The translations under genes were made by a program, and so were the position numbers. From Hominiventricola aquisgranensis (GTDB lineage: Bacteria; Bacillota; Clostridia; Lachnospirales; Lachnospiraceae), in the NCBI RefSeq assembly GCF_040096225.1, contig NZ_JBBMFC010000016.1, positions 1-64,000 of the forward strand: DNA of 64,000 nt, read 5' to 3'. The notes under the pieces were generated by a model. That model was given only the letters and a program-made list of their open reading frames with translations. It did not search any database and was not told the origin of the DNA. Numbering within the stretch: position 1 is the first letter of the stretch; every line of letters starts with the position of its first letter. This document shows positions 50,352 to 60,800 of the stretch, piece after piece.

Positions 50352-51785
50352 TTATACGTTGATGTCAGCTTTTACGCCAAGTAACTCTTTATTTGCATCC
50401 AGGATCGGCTGCACTACATCTTTCAGGAATGCAGTCACCTGAATCTCAGAACGTCCGGTATAACGAGCCGGATCCATGCATGCCTCCAGCTGCTCCAATG
50501 TCATGTTAAATGCCGGATCAGCTGCGATCAGCTCCAGAAGATTGTTGTCCTTACCTTCTACTTTCACATTTCTTCCTGCTTCCATGGAAAGCTCACGAAT
50601 ACGCTCATGCAGTTCCTGACGGTCTCCGCCTGCTTTTACTGCGTCCATCATGATATTTTCAGTCGCCATGAACGGAAGCTCACTTCTCAGACGTTTCTCG
50701 ATCACCTTCGGATATACTACCAGACCATCTACCACGTTCAGGCACAGATCCAAGATACCGTCGATTGCCAGGAAGCCTTCCGGAACGGAAAGTCTCTTGT
50801 TTGCGGAGTCATCCAGCGTTCTCTCAAACCACTGGGTTGCTGAGGTGATCGCCGGATTCAGCGCATCCACCATCACATATCTGGACAGAGAAGCAATACG
50901 CTCACTTCTCATAGGATTTCTCTTATACGCCATTGCAGAAGAACCGATCTGAGATTTTTCAAATGGCTCCTCTACCTCTTTCAGATGCTGCAGCAGACGG
51001 ATATCGTTGGACATCTTGTGCGCACTTGCCGCAATACCTGCCAGTACATTCAGTACTCTGGTGTCCACCTTACGGGAGTAAGTCTGACCGGATACCGGTA
51101 CGCATTTCTCAAAGCCCATCTTCTTAGCGATCATAGGATCGATCTTGTCGATGGTCTCCTGATCTCCGTCAAAGAGCTCCAGGAAACTTGCCTGGGTTCC
51201 TGTGGTTCCCTTGGATCCCAGCAGCTTCATACCATCTAATACATATTCCACATCTTCCAGATCCATGCAGAACTCGTTGAGCCACAGGGATGCTCTCTTA
51301 CCTACCGTGGTCGGCTGTGCCGGCTGGAAGTGAGTAAATGCCAGGGTTGGCAGTGCTTTATATTCATCTGCAAATTTTGCAAGCTCAGCGATCACATTGA
51401 TCAGCTTTTTACGGACCAGACGAAGTGCCTCGGTCATCACGATAATATCTGTGTTGTCTCCTACATAACAGGAAGTTGCACCCAGATGGATGATTCCTTT
51501 TGCTTTCGGACACTGTACACCATATGCATAAACATGGGACATAACATCATGGCGAACTTCCTTCTCGCGGGCTTTTGCCACATCATAATTAATATCTTCT
51601 GCATGGGCTTTCAGTTCATCGATCTGCTCCTGTGTGATCGGAAGTCCCAGCTCCTTCTCGGTCTCTGCCAGTGCGATCCACAGCTTTCTCCAGGTGCGGA
51701 ATTTCATATCCTGAGAGAAAATGTACTGCATCTCCTTGCTGGCATAACGCTCTGATAACGGACTGCTATATCTGTCTGTGCTCAT
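50352..51785 (-). CDS. purB: Adenylosuccinate lyase
   Basis: 477 residues. Signature IGSSAMAYKRNPMRSERI with catalytic Ser, GATSCYVGDNTD and FTHFQPAQPTTVGKR are visible. Cleaves SAICAR and adenylosuccinate in purine synthesis. Start MSTDRYSSPLSERY follows AAAGGAAC; the frame extends to 51920 inside purF but that extension is a shadow. 46 nt after purF, so a purFB unit. Confidence 0.96.
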   Translation of the reverse strand: MSTDRYSSPLSERYASKEMQYIFSQDMKFRTWRKLWIALAETEKELGLPITQEQIDELKAHAEDINYDVAKAREKEVRHDVMSHVYAYGVQCPKAKGIIHLGATSCYVGDNTDIIVMTEALRLVRKKLINVIAELAKFADEYKALPTLAFTHFQPAQPTTVGKRASLWLNEFCMDLEDVEYVLDGMKLLGSKGTTGTQASFLELFDGDQETIDKIDPMIAKKMGFEKCVPVSGQTYSRKVDTRVLNVLAGIAASAHKMSNDIRLLQHLKEVEEPFEKSQIGSSAMAYKRNPMRSERIASLSRYVMVDALNPAITSATQWFERTLDDSANKRLSVPEGFLAIDGILDLCLNVVDGLVVYPKVIEKRLRSELPFMATENIMMDAVKAGGDRQELHERIRELSMEAGRNVKVEGKDNNLLELIAADPAFNMTLEQLEACMDPARYTGRSEIQVTAFLKDVVQPILDANKELLGVKADINV

Positions 51786-51831
51786 GTTTTTGTTCCTTTC
51801 TGTTTTGTTTAAATTAATTATATCCACAGTG

Positions 51832-53280
51832 CTAGCGCTCGTAGTCGCCGCGAATATCCTCTTTCGGGGGATCCAACGGATATTTTCCGGTAAAGCATCC
51901 GCTGCAGCAGGGAAGTCCATCCACCATATCTTTCAATCTGTCCAGTTCCAGATAGGCAAGGGAGTCCGCTCCGATGATCTGACGGATCTCCTCCACGGAC
52001 CGGTTATAAGCGATCAGCTGCTCACGGGCCGGCACATCGGTACCAAAGTAGCACGGATACAGAAATGGCGGAGAGCTGACTCTCATGTGCACCTCTGTGG
52101 CTCCCGCATCCCGAAGCATCTTCACGATTCGGTCACTGGTGGTTCCACGGACAATGGAATCATCGATCATGATCACACGTTTTCCATTTACCGCTTCTTT
52201 CAGAACATTTAATTTTACCTGCACACTGGATTCCCGGTTGCTCTGCTTGGGTTTAATAAAGGTTCTTCCTATATAACTGTTTTTTACAAATGCAGTTCCA
52301 TAAGGAATTCCTGACTGAAGAGAATATCCCAATGCCGCTGCATTACCAGACTCCGGGACACCTACCACCAGGTCTGCCTCCACCGGGCTGTCCATAGCAA
52401 GATATTTACCTGCCCGAATACGGGAACTGTAGACACTGATGCCATCAATATGACTGTCCGGTCTGGCAAAATAAATGTATTCAAACACACAACGTGCTTC
52501 TTTTTCTTTTGGAAGACAACGACTCTTGTCAGAGACGATGCCTGTCTTCGGAGAGATGCTGACGATCTCACCCGGCTCCACATCACGGACAAATTCTGCG
52601 CCGATCGTATGAAGAGCGCAGGTCTCGGATGCCAGAATGTAGGTGTTATCTCTCTTACCAATACAGAGCGGTCGGAATCCGTAAGGATCTCTGGCTCCGA
52701 TCAACTTTCTTGGGGACATAACGACCAGAGAATAAGCTCCCTGGATCTTATCCATGGCTCTTGCAACTGCTTCTTCTGCGGATTTTGCATTCACACGCTC
52801 TCTGGCAATATGATAGGCAATGACCTCAGAATCAATGGTCGTCTGGAAAATTGCTCCGCTGTACTCCAGTTCATGCCGAAGCTGTGGTGTATTGATCAGA
52901 TTACCATTGTGGGCAACTGCCAGAGTACCTTTAATATAATTAAGGACCAGCGGCTGTGCATTCTCTCTGGTGCTGCTTCCTGCCGTGGAATAACGGGTAT
53001 GCCCCACTGCAATATCACCATGCATTCCTTCCAGAATCTCCGGGGTAAATACTTCATTGACCAGTCCCATGCCCTTGTGGGTCGTCACTTTACGGGGTCC
53101 GTCCGTATCTCCTACTGCGATTCCGCAGCTCTCCTGTCCACGGTGCTGCAGTGCCAGCAGTCCATAATATACGGATGAGGCCACATCGCCTCCATCGAAA
53201 TCATAGATACCGAACACACCGCACTCTTCATGCAGTCCATTCAGATCTTCTTCCATTTCAAAAACCTTCGTACTTTCCAT
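51832..53280 (-). CDS. purF: Amidophosphoribosyltransferase
   Basis: First committed step of purine synthesis (PRPP + glutamine). 482 residues with a 19-residue propeptide before the catalytic Cys in HEECGVFGIYDFDGG; YYGLLALQHRGQES; PRPP loop VIMIDDSIVRGTTS. Cysteines of the Bacillus-type 4Fe-4S cluster are present (RCVFEYIYF, LYPCYFGTD, CCSGCF), so the enzyme is oxygen-sensitive and self-processing. Start ATG preceded by AGGAAGG. Confidence 0.96.
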   Translation of the reverse strand: MESTKVFEMEEDLNGLHEECGVFGIYDFDGGDVASSVYYGLLALQHRGQESCGIAVGDTDGPRKVTTHKGMGLVNEVFTPEILEGMHGDIAVGHTRYSTAGSSTRENAQPLVLNYIKGTLAVAHNGNLINTPQLRHELEYSGAIFQTTIDSEVIAYHIARERVNAKSAEEAVARAMDKIQGAYSLVVMSPRKLIGARDPYGFRPLCIGKRDNTYILASETCALHTIGAEFVRDVEPGEIVSISPKTGIVSDKSRCLPKEKEARCVFEYIYFARPDSHIDGISVYSSRIRAGKYLAMDSPVEADLVVGVPESGNAAALGYSLQSGIPYGTAFVKNSYIGRTFIKPKQSNRESSVQVKLNVLKEAVNGKRVIMIDDSIVRGTTSDRIVKMLRDAGATEVHMRVSSPPFLYPCYFGTDVPAREQLIAYNRSVEEIRQIIGADSLAYLELDRLKDMVDGLPCCSGCFTGKYPLDPPKEDIRGDYER

Positions 53281-53334
53281 CCGCTGTCATCCTTCCTGTC
53301 CGATTTTATAAAAAAATCTGCGTTGTACGCGAAT

Positions 53335-53363
53335 AGTATAACTTGCGACAATGGGAATTTCAA
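53335..53363 (-). promoter_or_regulatory. Promoter of purF
   Basis: Minus strand TTGAAA, 17-nt spacer, TATACT, about 55 bp before the start codon. No purine riboswitch or PurR box was recognised in the short leader. Confidence 0.7.
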
Positions 53364-53424
53364 TATTTTGATTAGAATTTTTTATAAATTGTAACTTATT
53401 TATAAGAAAACCAGTCCAATTAAA

Positions 53425-54210
53425 CTATCTCTGATTAAATCTGGATAAAAACTGTCTGGTCCGCTCTTCCTGTGTATGACCGAATACCTGATCCGGTGTA
53501 CCCTGTTCCACAATAAATCCATTATCCATAAATACGACCTGATTGGCCACATCTCTGGCAAATGCCATCTCATGGGTAACGATGATCATGGTCATCTTCT
53601 GATCTGCCAGTCCTTTGATGACCTTCAGGACTTCACCGGTCAGCTCCGGATCCAGCGCGGAAGTCGGCTCATCAAAGCACAGAATATCAGGGCGAAGGGC
53701 CAGGGCACGGGCAATCGCCACACGCTGACACTGTCCGCCGGACAACTGATGGGGATAATTACCCATCCGGTCAGCAAGTCCCATATCTTTCAACAGCTCC
53801 ACGGCCTGTCCTTCAATCTCGTCGTGGATCTCTTTCTTTCTCACTTTATAATCCGGCTGTTCCTTCTCCAGCAGTTCCTTGGCCAGCATAACATTTTCCA
53901 GTGCTGTATACTGCGGAAACAGGTTAAATGACTGGAACACCAGTCCAAAATGCAGCCGCTTCTTACGGATCTCTGCTTCCTGCGTGGAGGACTTCTGTGC
54001 AGCGTCAAACAAAGTCTCTCCGTTGACCTTGATAATTCCACCATCTGGTCTCTCCAGGAAATTCAGGCAGCGAAGCAGTGTCGTCTTACCGCTTCCTGAA
54101 GAACCGATGATAGAGAGCACCTGGCTCTTCTCCAGAGAAAAGCTGATGTCCTTGAGCACTTCCGTGCCTTCAAATGATTTGCAAATATGTTCTACTTCCA
54201 GAATTGGCAT
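53425..54210 (-). CDS. Polar amino-acid ABC transporter ATPase (GlnQ-like)
   Basis: 261 residues. Walker A GSSGSGKTTLLRCLN, Q-loop FQSFNLFPQ, signature LSGGQCQRVAIARAL, Walker B ILCFDEPTSALDPE, switch THEM. GlnQ/HisP family ATPase, third gene of a binding protein - permease - ATPase operon for polar amino acids. Start 15 nt after the permease gene. Confidence 0.93.
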   Translation of the reverse strand: MPILEVEHICKSFEGTEVLKDISFSLEKSQVLSIIGSSGSGKTTLLRCLNFLERPDGGIIKVNGETLFDAAQKSSTQEAEIRKKRLHFGLVFQSFNLFPQYTALENVMLAKELLEKEQPDYKVRKKEIHDEIEGQAVELLKDMGLADRMGNYPHQLSGGQCQRVAIARALALRPDILCFDEPTSALDPELTGEVLKVIKGLADQKMTMIIVTHEMAFARDVANQVVFMDNGFIVEQGTPDQVFGHTQEERTRQFLSRFNQR

Positions 54211-54225
54211 CTTCTTCTCCCTCCC

Positions 54226-54912
54226 TTACCTGAAATAATCCAGTTTTTTCTCAAGCTGTCCTAACAGAACGGTCAGAACACCATTGAAGATCAGATAATA
54301 AACTGCCGTGAAGAACAGCGGCCAGATGGCTCCTGAGATTCCCTGGGAACCTTTCATGAAAGCCTGTCCTGCCCAGATGATCTCCTGCAGTGCGATAATA
54401 CGTGCCAGTGAGGTATCCTTTACCAGCGTGATGATCTCATTGGACATGGGCGGAACGATCCGCTTGATCATCTGCAGTAAGGTTACCTTAAAGAAAATCT
54501 GTGCTTTGGTCATGCCAAGCACCAGTCCTGCTTCTTCCTGTCCCTTCGGCACACTCTGGATCCCCCCACGGTAGATCTCAGAAAAATAGCAGGCATAGTT
54601 AAAAATAAAGGATACAGCAGCCGCCATAAAACGTCCGGTCTCTCCGCCGCCCCAGATCGTCTTTCCAAGAACCAGCCCTGGGAAATAATAGATGATCAGA
54701 AGCTGGATCATCAGCGGCGTACCACGCACGATCCATACGATCACTTTGGTAAAATAACTCAGCGGCTTAAACTGTGACATAGAACCGAATGCAATAATAA
54801 GTCCCAGCGGGAACGCGCCGATCAGCGTCACCAAAAATAACCTTAAAGTCTGTAAAAAGCCGATGTTCAGTGAATGAACAACGATCGGCATCTGTTGTAA
54901 TATCAGTTCCAT
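54226..54912 (-). CDS. Polar amino-acid ABC transporter permease
   Basis: 228 residues, HisM/GlnP-type with about five membrane helices and the cytoplasmic EAA-type loop GQEEAGLVLGMTKAQIF. N-terminal LNIGFLQTLRLFLVTLIGA is typical. Single permease, so presumably a homodimer. Follows the binding-protein gene after a 109-nt spacer with a hairpin. Confidence 0.93.
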   Translation of the reverse strand: MELILQQMPIVVHSLNIGFLQTLRLFLVTLIGAFPLGLIIAFGSMSQFKPLSYFTKVIVWIVRGTPLMIQLLIIYYFPGLVLGKTIWGGGETGRFMAAAVSFIFNYACYFSEIYRGGIQSVPKGQEEAGLVLGMTKAQIFFKVTLLQMIKRIVPPMSNEIITLVKDTSLARIIALQEIIWAGQAFMKGSQGISGAIWPLFFTAVYYLIFNGVLTVLLGQLEKKLDYFR

Positions 54913-54953
54913 GTAAATCCTTCTCCTATTTCTCTTGTTTATTACGCACGAAA

Positions 54954-54989
54954 GCAGTGCAGTTTTCGCTTACGTTCCGACTGCACTGC
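54954..54989 (-). other. Intra-operon hairpin between binding protein and permease genes
   Basis: GCAGTGCAGT and ACTGCACTGC form a perfect 10-bp stem with a 16-nt loop; only TTTC follows, so probably an mRNA-processing or weak attenuation site that favours binding-protein synthesis. Confidence 0.55.
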
Positions 54990-55021
54990 CATAATGGTTT
55001 TCATTTCTTTTCAAACAGAAC

Positions 55022-55903
55022 TTATTTGATAAGTGCTGCCTGTACTCCATAGGTCTCTGCAACCTTCTCCATACTACCATCCTCAAGGCTGGTTGTAAAG
55101 TAATCATTGAGTGCTGCTGCAAGATCGGAGCCTTTACGGAAGCCTACACCATACTCCTCGCTGTTCAGGCCGATGGTGTAAGTCAGATCTGCATATCCGG
55201 TTCCCTCACCGATCATGGCACCTGCCATCAGTGAATCGATGACTGCTGCATCAGAGCTCTTGGAAGCAACCTCCATCAGAGCATCTGCCTGAGAAGATAC
55301 CGGTGTGTAGTTCAGGCCCAGAGCGCTTACCTCAGCCTCTCCTGCACTTCCTGCTTCTACTGCGAAGCTTAAGTCTTTGAGACTCTCTTCATCCTGATAC
55401 TGATCAGCTACATCAGCCGGAACAACAACTACCTGTGCATTGTTAAGATATGCATTGGTGCACTCCATAGCACTGGTAACTTCGTCTGTCAGAGTCATTC
55501 CGTTCCATACACAGTCGATGGTCTTTCCTTCAAGCTCCAGGATCTTGTTATCCCAGTCGATTACCTGGAACTCAGCAGTTACACCAAGGCTCTCTGCGAA
55601 TGCTTTTGCCATAGCAGCATCGAATCCGATCCACTCGCCATTCTCATCTTTGTAATCCATCGGCTCAAACTCGGTAATACCAACTACCAGAGTTCCTTTT
55701 TCTTTTACATATGCAAGATCGCTCTTAGCATCTGCTGCTGTGTCTTCTGCTGCCTCTGCAGTATCTTCTGTTGCCTCTGCATCTGCTGCTGTATCCTCTG
55801 CTGCTGCATCAGTTGATGCGGATGTATCTGCGCTGCTTCCACAACCGGTCACCATTGCTGCGGTCATGGCTCCTACTAACATAAGTGCTACTAACTTTTT
55901 CAT
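55022..55903 (-). CDS. Polar amino-acid-binding lipoprotein
   Basis: 293 residues. Lipoprotein signal with lipobox VTGCGSS (Cys21), then a 38-residue Ala/Asp/Glu/Thr-rich linker, then a family-3 solute-binding fold (KGTLVVGITEFEPMDYKDENG, AFAESLGVTAEFQVIDWDNK, DCVWNGMTLT). Captures a polar amino acid outside the cell for the permease. Consensus promoter immediately upstream. Confidence 0.93.
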   Translation of the reverse strand: MKKLVALMLVGAMTAAMVTGCGSSADTSASTDAAAEDTAADAEATEDTAEAAEDTAADAKSDLAYVKEKGTLVVGITEFEPMDYKDENGEWIGFDAAMAKAFAESLGVTAEFQVIDWDNKILELEGKTIDCVWNGMTLTDEVTSAMECTNAYLNNAQVVVVPADVADQYQDEESLKDLSFAVEAGSAGEAEVSALGLNYTPVSSQADALMEVASKSSDAAVIDSLMAGAMIGEGTGYADLTYTIGLNSEEYGVGFRKGSDLAAALNDYFTTSLEDGSMEKVAETYGVQAALIK

Positions 55904-55972
55904 AATAGATCCTCCTGTTGATCGTTTTGTATGCTACCACTCTACCATGGTAAAGCAATCAAATATGAATGA

Positions 55973-56001
55973 ATTATAGCAAGCACTTCTATAATTGTCA
56001 A
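55973..56001 (-). promoter_or_regulatory. Consensus promoter of the amino-acid uptake operon
   Basis: Minus strand TTGACA, 17-nt spacer, TATAAT: a perfect sigma-A consensus. The -35 overlaps the stop codon of the preceding TPR-like gene (55998). Confidence 0.88.
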
Positions 56002-56717
56002 CCAGTTTTTTGACGACTTCTGTAATCTTCTTCCCAGCGAAGCAGTTTTTTCTGAGGATCCGTGTCATCTGCCTCCGGTGTGCGCGCTTTCTTTCCGTTT
56101 CCCGGACGTTTTCCTGCTGCCAGCTGTTCTGCCAGCTCCCTGTATTTTCTTGTATCTTCATGAGGAGCGAACTGCATGGACGTTTCAAAGCACTCCACTG
56201 CCCGTTCAAACAGGAACTGCCGCACATAGCAGATCCCCAGATTGTTCCACACTGCCGCATAGAACTCTACGCCAAGCCGGGTATTCTGATGCATCCGCAG
56301 GATTCTTCGATACTCTTCCGCTGCCGCCCATTCGTTGCGGCTGTTCAGAAGTCCGTCCGCCCGGAGCTTTAAGCGCTCCTGTTCCTGCATAGTACCGAGG
56401 CTCTTCAGCTGCTCCCCCAGCTCTGCCAGTTCCTGATTGGTAAACAGATCCACTGCTCCCACAATGGAGATCACCAGATTCTGAAAGTTCGTCCCGGACT
56501 CCTTCCCATTGCGAATCCTTCTGGCAAGCTCTGAGGAACCGATCTCTTCCTCCAGCCAGCGGCACAGACGGTCATCGAACATCTGCGGCTCTGCCAGACA
56601 GATATTGTGATACAAAAACCATGCCAGTTCTTCCAGACTGTACATATTAAGACCCGCCTGTTCCAGAAAATACGGTGTCTTTGCCCTGCGGTATTTACAG
56701 ATCGTTACCAGTGCCAT
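55998..56717 (-). CDS. TPR-like protein of unknown function, DUF5716/5717 operon
   Basis: 239 residues, soluble, helical. Residues about 115-200 resemble tetratricopeptide repeats (LLNSRNEWAAAEEYRRILRM, AAVWNNLGICYVRQFLFERA, ECFETSMQFAPHEDTRKYR). N-terminal half contains MYSLEELAWFLYHNICLAEP, a start I have seen with lachnospiraceal hypothetical proteins but cannot name. C-terminal tail is basic and charged. Starts 7 nt after GGAGG inside the preceding DUF5716 gene (23-nt overlap), so translation is coupled. Function unknown. Confidence 0.75.
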   Translation of the reverse strand: MALVTICKYRRAKTPYFLEQAGLNMYSLEELAWFLYHNICLAEPQMFDDRLCRWLEEEIGSSELARRIRNGKESGTNFQNLVISIVGAVDLFTNQELAELGEQLKSLGTMQEQERLKLRADGLLNSRNEWAAAEEYRRILRMHQNTRLGVEFYAAVWNNLGICYVRQFLFERAVECFETSMQFAPHEDTRKYRELAEQLAAGKRPGNGKKARTPEADDTDPQKKLLRWEEDYRSRQKTG

Positions 56718-57807
56718 GACCGTCCTCCTGTTCTTCCATCAAAAATGATTCCTTCCAGTACAGATCTGACGCGGGGTACAACTCGCCGAAGCCCAGGTCT
56801 GTCACCTTCACCTCACAGCGGTACCGGTCTGTAAAATGCGCCTCGACCAGTACTCTGGAAGCTCCATCCGGTCTTGCAGGCAGATCCGTCAGCTGGAACC
56901 GCTTTCTCACCGGATCTCCACCCATCATGGACTGAAAGTAAAATTCTAAAATATGATCTTCTCCCCGCAGCAGCATTTCTGTGTGACAGCCCGCATCGTA
57001 CCAGCTGCATCCGGCACTGATCAGCGTGTAGATCACTTCTTTTCCATTTTTGATGCTGCGGATCCCCACATTGTGAAGCAGCGTCTGTTCATTTAAAAAT
57101 AAATACTTTTTCTTTCCGCTCTGATCCCCCGCTGCTGCACAGGCACCTCTGGCATGAATCTGTTCCGCCAGAAAGACTCTCCGGTGAAAACAGATCTCTT
57201 CCCGGCTTTTCTTATAATCTCTGGCATTAAAATCTGTTCCCGCCAGAAAGACTGCCGACACCGGGCCACCTCCAAACCGCTCTTTGGCCAGCTGTGCCAG
57301 CTTTTCGTCCCGGCTTCCTTCCAGAAGAGTTCCCACATGCCAGTATTCCGGCTCTCCAGCCTTCACAAGCATGGGCATGGCCCGTCGGTTCACTTCCAGC
57401 CATGTAGCCTTGATCTCATCTGTGTCAAATTCCAGAAGCCAGACCCGGTGCTGCCAGATGTCCGGTGTCTGCTCCATCACAAAGGACACCAGGCTCTGGG
57501 TCTCGCTTAAGATCTGTAGCTGCTCTCTTAAAAATCCTGCTTCACAGGCTTCCTGCATATACTGCTCAATCGTCTCCTTCTCCATATCCGGAAGGACCAG
57601 AGATACCTGCATCTCTTCCTTGACAGCAAAGCGCTTCAGCGCGGACAGCACCTTCCGAAAGCAGGCACACCGGCCTGTCTGTCCTGTGAAATCAAGGGGC
57701 AGCGGCTGAGCCTCTTTCATCTGTATCGACTGATAGCAGACCTTTGGATATTCTTCCCGGTAATCCACTCCCACTGCCAGCGGATTCCGTCCACTTGTTA
57801 TCTTCAT
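56695..57807 (-). CDS. DUF5716-like protein
   Basis: 370 residues, soluble. The N-terminal NPLAVGVDYREEYPKVCYQS, VSLVLPDMEKETIEQYM and WLLEFDTDEIKATWLEV alternate beta strands in a pattern like the actin/Hsp70 fold, which I infer only from pattern; the C-terminal 100 residues are beta-rich (YTLISAGCSWYDAG, FQLTDLPARPDGASR). I assign DUF5716 from memory of lachnospiraceal genes that occur next to DUF5717. Sits between the DUF5717 gene (15-nt gap) and the TPR-like gene (overlap). Confidence 0.65.
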   Translation of the reverse strand: MKITSGRNPLAVGVDYREEYPKVCYQSIQMKEAQPLPLDFTGQTGRCACFRKVLSALKRFAVKEEMQVSLVLPDMEKETIEQYMQEACEAGFLREQLQILSETQSLVSFVMEQTPDIWQHRVWLLEFDTDEIKATWLEVNRRAMPMLVKAGEPEYWHVGTLLEGSRDEKLAQLAKERFGGGPVSAVFLAGTDFNARDYKKSREEICFHRRVFLAEQIHARGACAAAGDQSGKKKYLFLNEQTLLHNVGIRSIKNGKEVIYTLISAGCSWYDAGCHTEMLLRGEDHILEFYFQSMMGGDPVRKRFQLTDLPARPDGASRVLVEAHFTDRYRCEVKVTDLGFGELYPASDLYWKESFLMEEQEDGHGTGNDL

Positions 57808-57822
57808 CGCTCTCTTCCTCCG

Positions 57823-60800
57823 CTACCTTGCCCGAAATCCATCCTGCGTGATCTCCAGCAGCTCTTCATATTCTGCCATCATCCGGCGCAGTGCCTTTTC
57901 CTGATGAAGGTCCAATGCCCTCTGCATCCGGCACAGTCTCTCATAACGGGTCTTATTGTCTTCGCAGTCCTGTTGCTGTTCCAGCGTCTTTGATACGGTG
58001 GAGACCACGGTTCCATCCGGCTTCTCCTCCGTGAAAAACCAGGTCAGCCGTTCCCCGTAGAACAATGGGAAGGATTTTACAAAGATACCTCCGCAGACCG
58101 GGAACAATTGTACCGTCATATAATCAAAGGTCCGCTTTCCATGATATTCCAGCACATAATGAAGGATCACCTTGTGAGACGGATCACAACGATACTCCAG
58201 GACTGTCCTTGCATCCTGATACTCAATCTCATCGGTCAGCGGAACCAGCTGATCCATAAACGCAAACCGTGTCCGCCGGATAGCCGGTTCCTTCAGAAGT
58301 CTTCCCGCCAGCCGTTTCTGAGCATCCGTCAGAAGCAGAAGTGCCGAATACTGTCTGAGCACCGACAGCTCTGCCACCGTGCACAGATGGTCCTCCCACA
58401 TAAGATGGTGTTCCAGACTTTGGAAAAATCCTTCCGGCACCGGCTCATTTTTCACAAAATCCTTCCAGCTCATATAATTCAGCCAGGCGCTGATCATGAC
58501 CGGATCTCCACCTCGGTCATCCACCTGCTGAAATACCGGGAACACCTCTTCTGTCATATGCTCCGTAAACAGGGACTGTGCAAGTAAAGTATCCTCCAGC
58601 TCCGGCAATACCAATCCAAACTGGTCTGCCGCTTTCCACAATCTCAGAAGCTCTTCTGTATTTCCCTTAAGCTCCTCTGCCAGAAGTGCCACGATCTTCT
58701 CTGTATAAACACCTTTTCTAAACACCTCTCTGGCAAATGGCCGCAGGTGCTCTTTGGTATCTCTCTCATCACTGAGCAGACGCTGAAGAAGTTTTAACAG
58801 AGAACGGGGATCTACAAGCTTACATCCTGTCTCTTTCAGAAGAGCATACGCCTCTTCATCCTTTCTCACATAGATCAGGATCTCCAGATAGGCAGCCTGA
58901 TCTTCTCTGGAAAGCTTTTCCGGATGCTCAATGACCAGCCGCTCGTCCAGTTCTTTTCCAGGCTCCAGTCTCCGGTGACGCTTCTCATAGTCCAGAACTT
59001 TAAGCTTCAGCTGCTGCGCATATGTTTCACTCAAGCCCTGATCTTCCAGAAGCCGATAAGCAGCATCCACATTATCATGGGTCAGACGGCCTTCCACTCC
59101 GCCCTCCACCAGATAGATGTTCAGCCCCCGGTTATTTTTCAGACGCATAAGACACATCTGCAGAAACCGCGGCTCGATCATCAACCGTTTCAGGTTATAT
59201 TTTACTGTTCCCACATGCTCACGACCCGCCTCATCGATCAGAACGACCTTCGCCCGGGGCGTATAGACCTGTACCTGGGCAGTCCCGTTCTGTAAAGGCA
59301 CGATCTGAGGGCGCTCCAGCTGCGCATGCACTACTTTTATCTGACGGATCCTCCGATCCTCACAGGTGACCTTTCTGGTAAATAAAAGCTCCGCCACTGC
59401 CGTCAGCTCTTCATTGTCCAGTGTCTCCGGCAGCAGACACCTTCCATACAGCCACGCCAGTTCTTCATTGATCCGACGCTCCTTGACCTGTTGAAGCAGA
59501 AATTCCTGCATCTTTTTTCTGTGCTCCTCGTACTCCGGCCTGCGGATAGCTCCGAATCGCACCAGATTGCTGTAGAACACAGTCTTCTGACGGCTGGTCA
59601 ATGTGTTGTGATATTCAAAATACAACAGAATCTGCCGCGGAAGCAGCTTGTCATAGTCCTCCGGCAGAGAATAAATAAAATACTCATAGAGATTGGTGAT
59701 CTTGGCATCCAGCTCCACGCCTTTTTCGTACCAGCCAAAAGCTTCCTTGTCTGTCCGATGCCCGCGGATGTAGACCGCACACACAGCTCCCACGGTCTCT
59801 TTACAGGGTTCCTTCTGATAACATCCCTTCAACAGACGCACAGCCAACGGAGACCAGCGCTTCAGCCTTACAGCCTGTCCTGCCGCCAGCAATGCGATCT
59901 GGGAAGTCAGAAGCCCATGTTCCGATGCCCATGCACAGATCTGCAGGACAAATCCATCCAGCCCCTGAAACAATGCTGCATCCTCACTCAACAGATTCCA
60001 TGCTTCCAGATACAGAAGACGGTGCCTGGTACCCATCCGATACTGACGCTCCAGGATCCGATAACGGGTTCTCTTGTCTCTTAACAGTTCCGGATCCAGC
60101 TTCAGCAGAAAATATGTGAGCATCCAGTCTTCCGGGTATTTCTGGTAGAGTTTCCGAAGTTGGACTACCGCCTGTTCCGTCACCTGACCGTCTTTTCGAT
60201 AAATGCTGTTCACATAGAGATAGAGTTCCTTCGTTCTCACATCCCGCTGCTGAAACAGTCTGGTCTTCTCATATTTGCGAAGGATCCAGCCGGCTTCCTC
60301 CTGACGGTTCTCAAGCCCCATCACCCATGCATTCAGAAGCATCCATGCAGAATGATCCGGATCCAGCTCCAGCAATGTATCCACATGAGTCCGGAACTCT
60401 TTTACCGCATCCTTCCGGCTACAGGTATGAAGCTCTGATTTTTCCATACAAAGCTGAAGACCCGCCAGTGCCTGCTCCCGCTTTCTCTTTAACAGCCATG
60501 CTTCACTGCGCCCTTTGCCCCTGCAAGGCTTCTCCTGCGCATTTTCTTCCGGCTCCTCAGTCTCTTCCGGCAGTGACAGATCTTCCAGATTCTCCACCGC
60601 AGGCTCCTGGGAACGGATCCTTATGGTAACCGGAATCTCATATTCTCCCGCATTGGATTCGATCCAGAGAGATTCTGTAAAGGTCTCTCCCGGCCGCAGA
60701 TGCTCTGCATAATACGTATATTCCAGCCTTGCGGCTCTTCCAAAGAACGAGGACTTCTGAAAAGTCAGCCCTGGCACCCGGCTGAAGATCATGCCCTTCA

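Noticed and set aside
53281..53424. A purine riboswitch before purF.
   Set aside because: The leader after the predicted start is only about 50 nt and shows none of the conserved junction bases of purine riboswitches.
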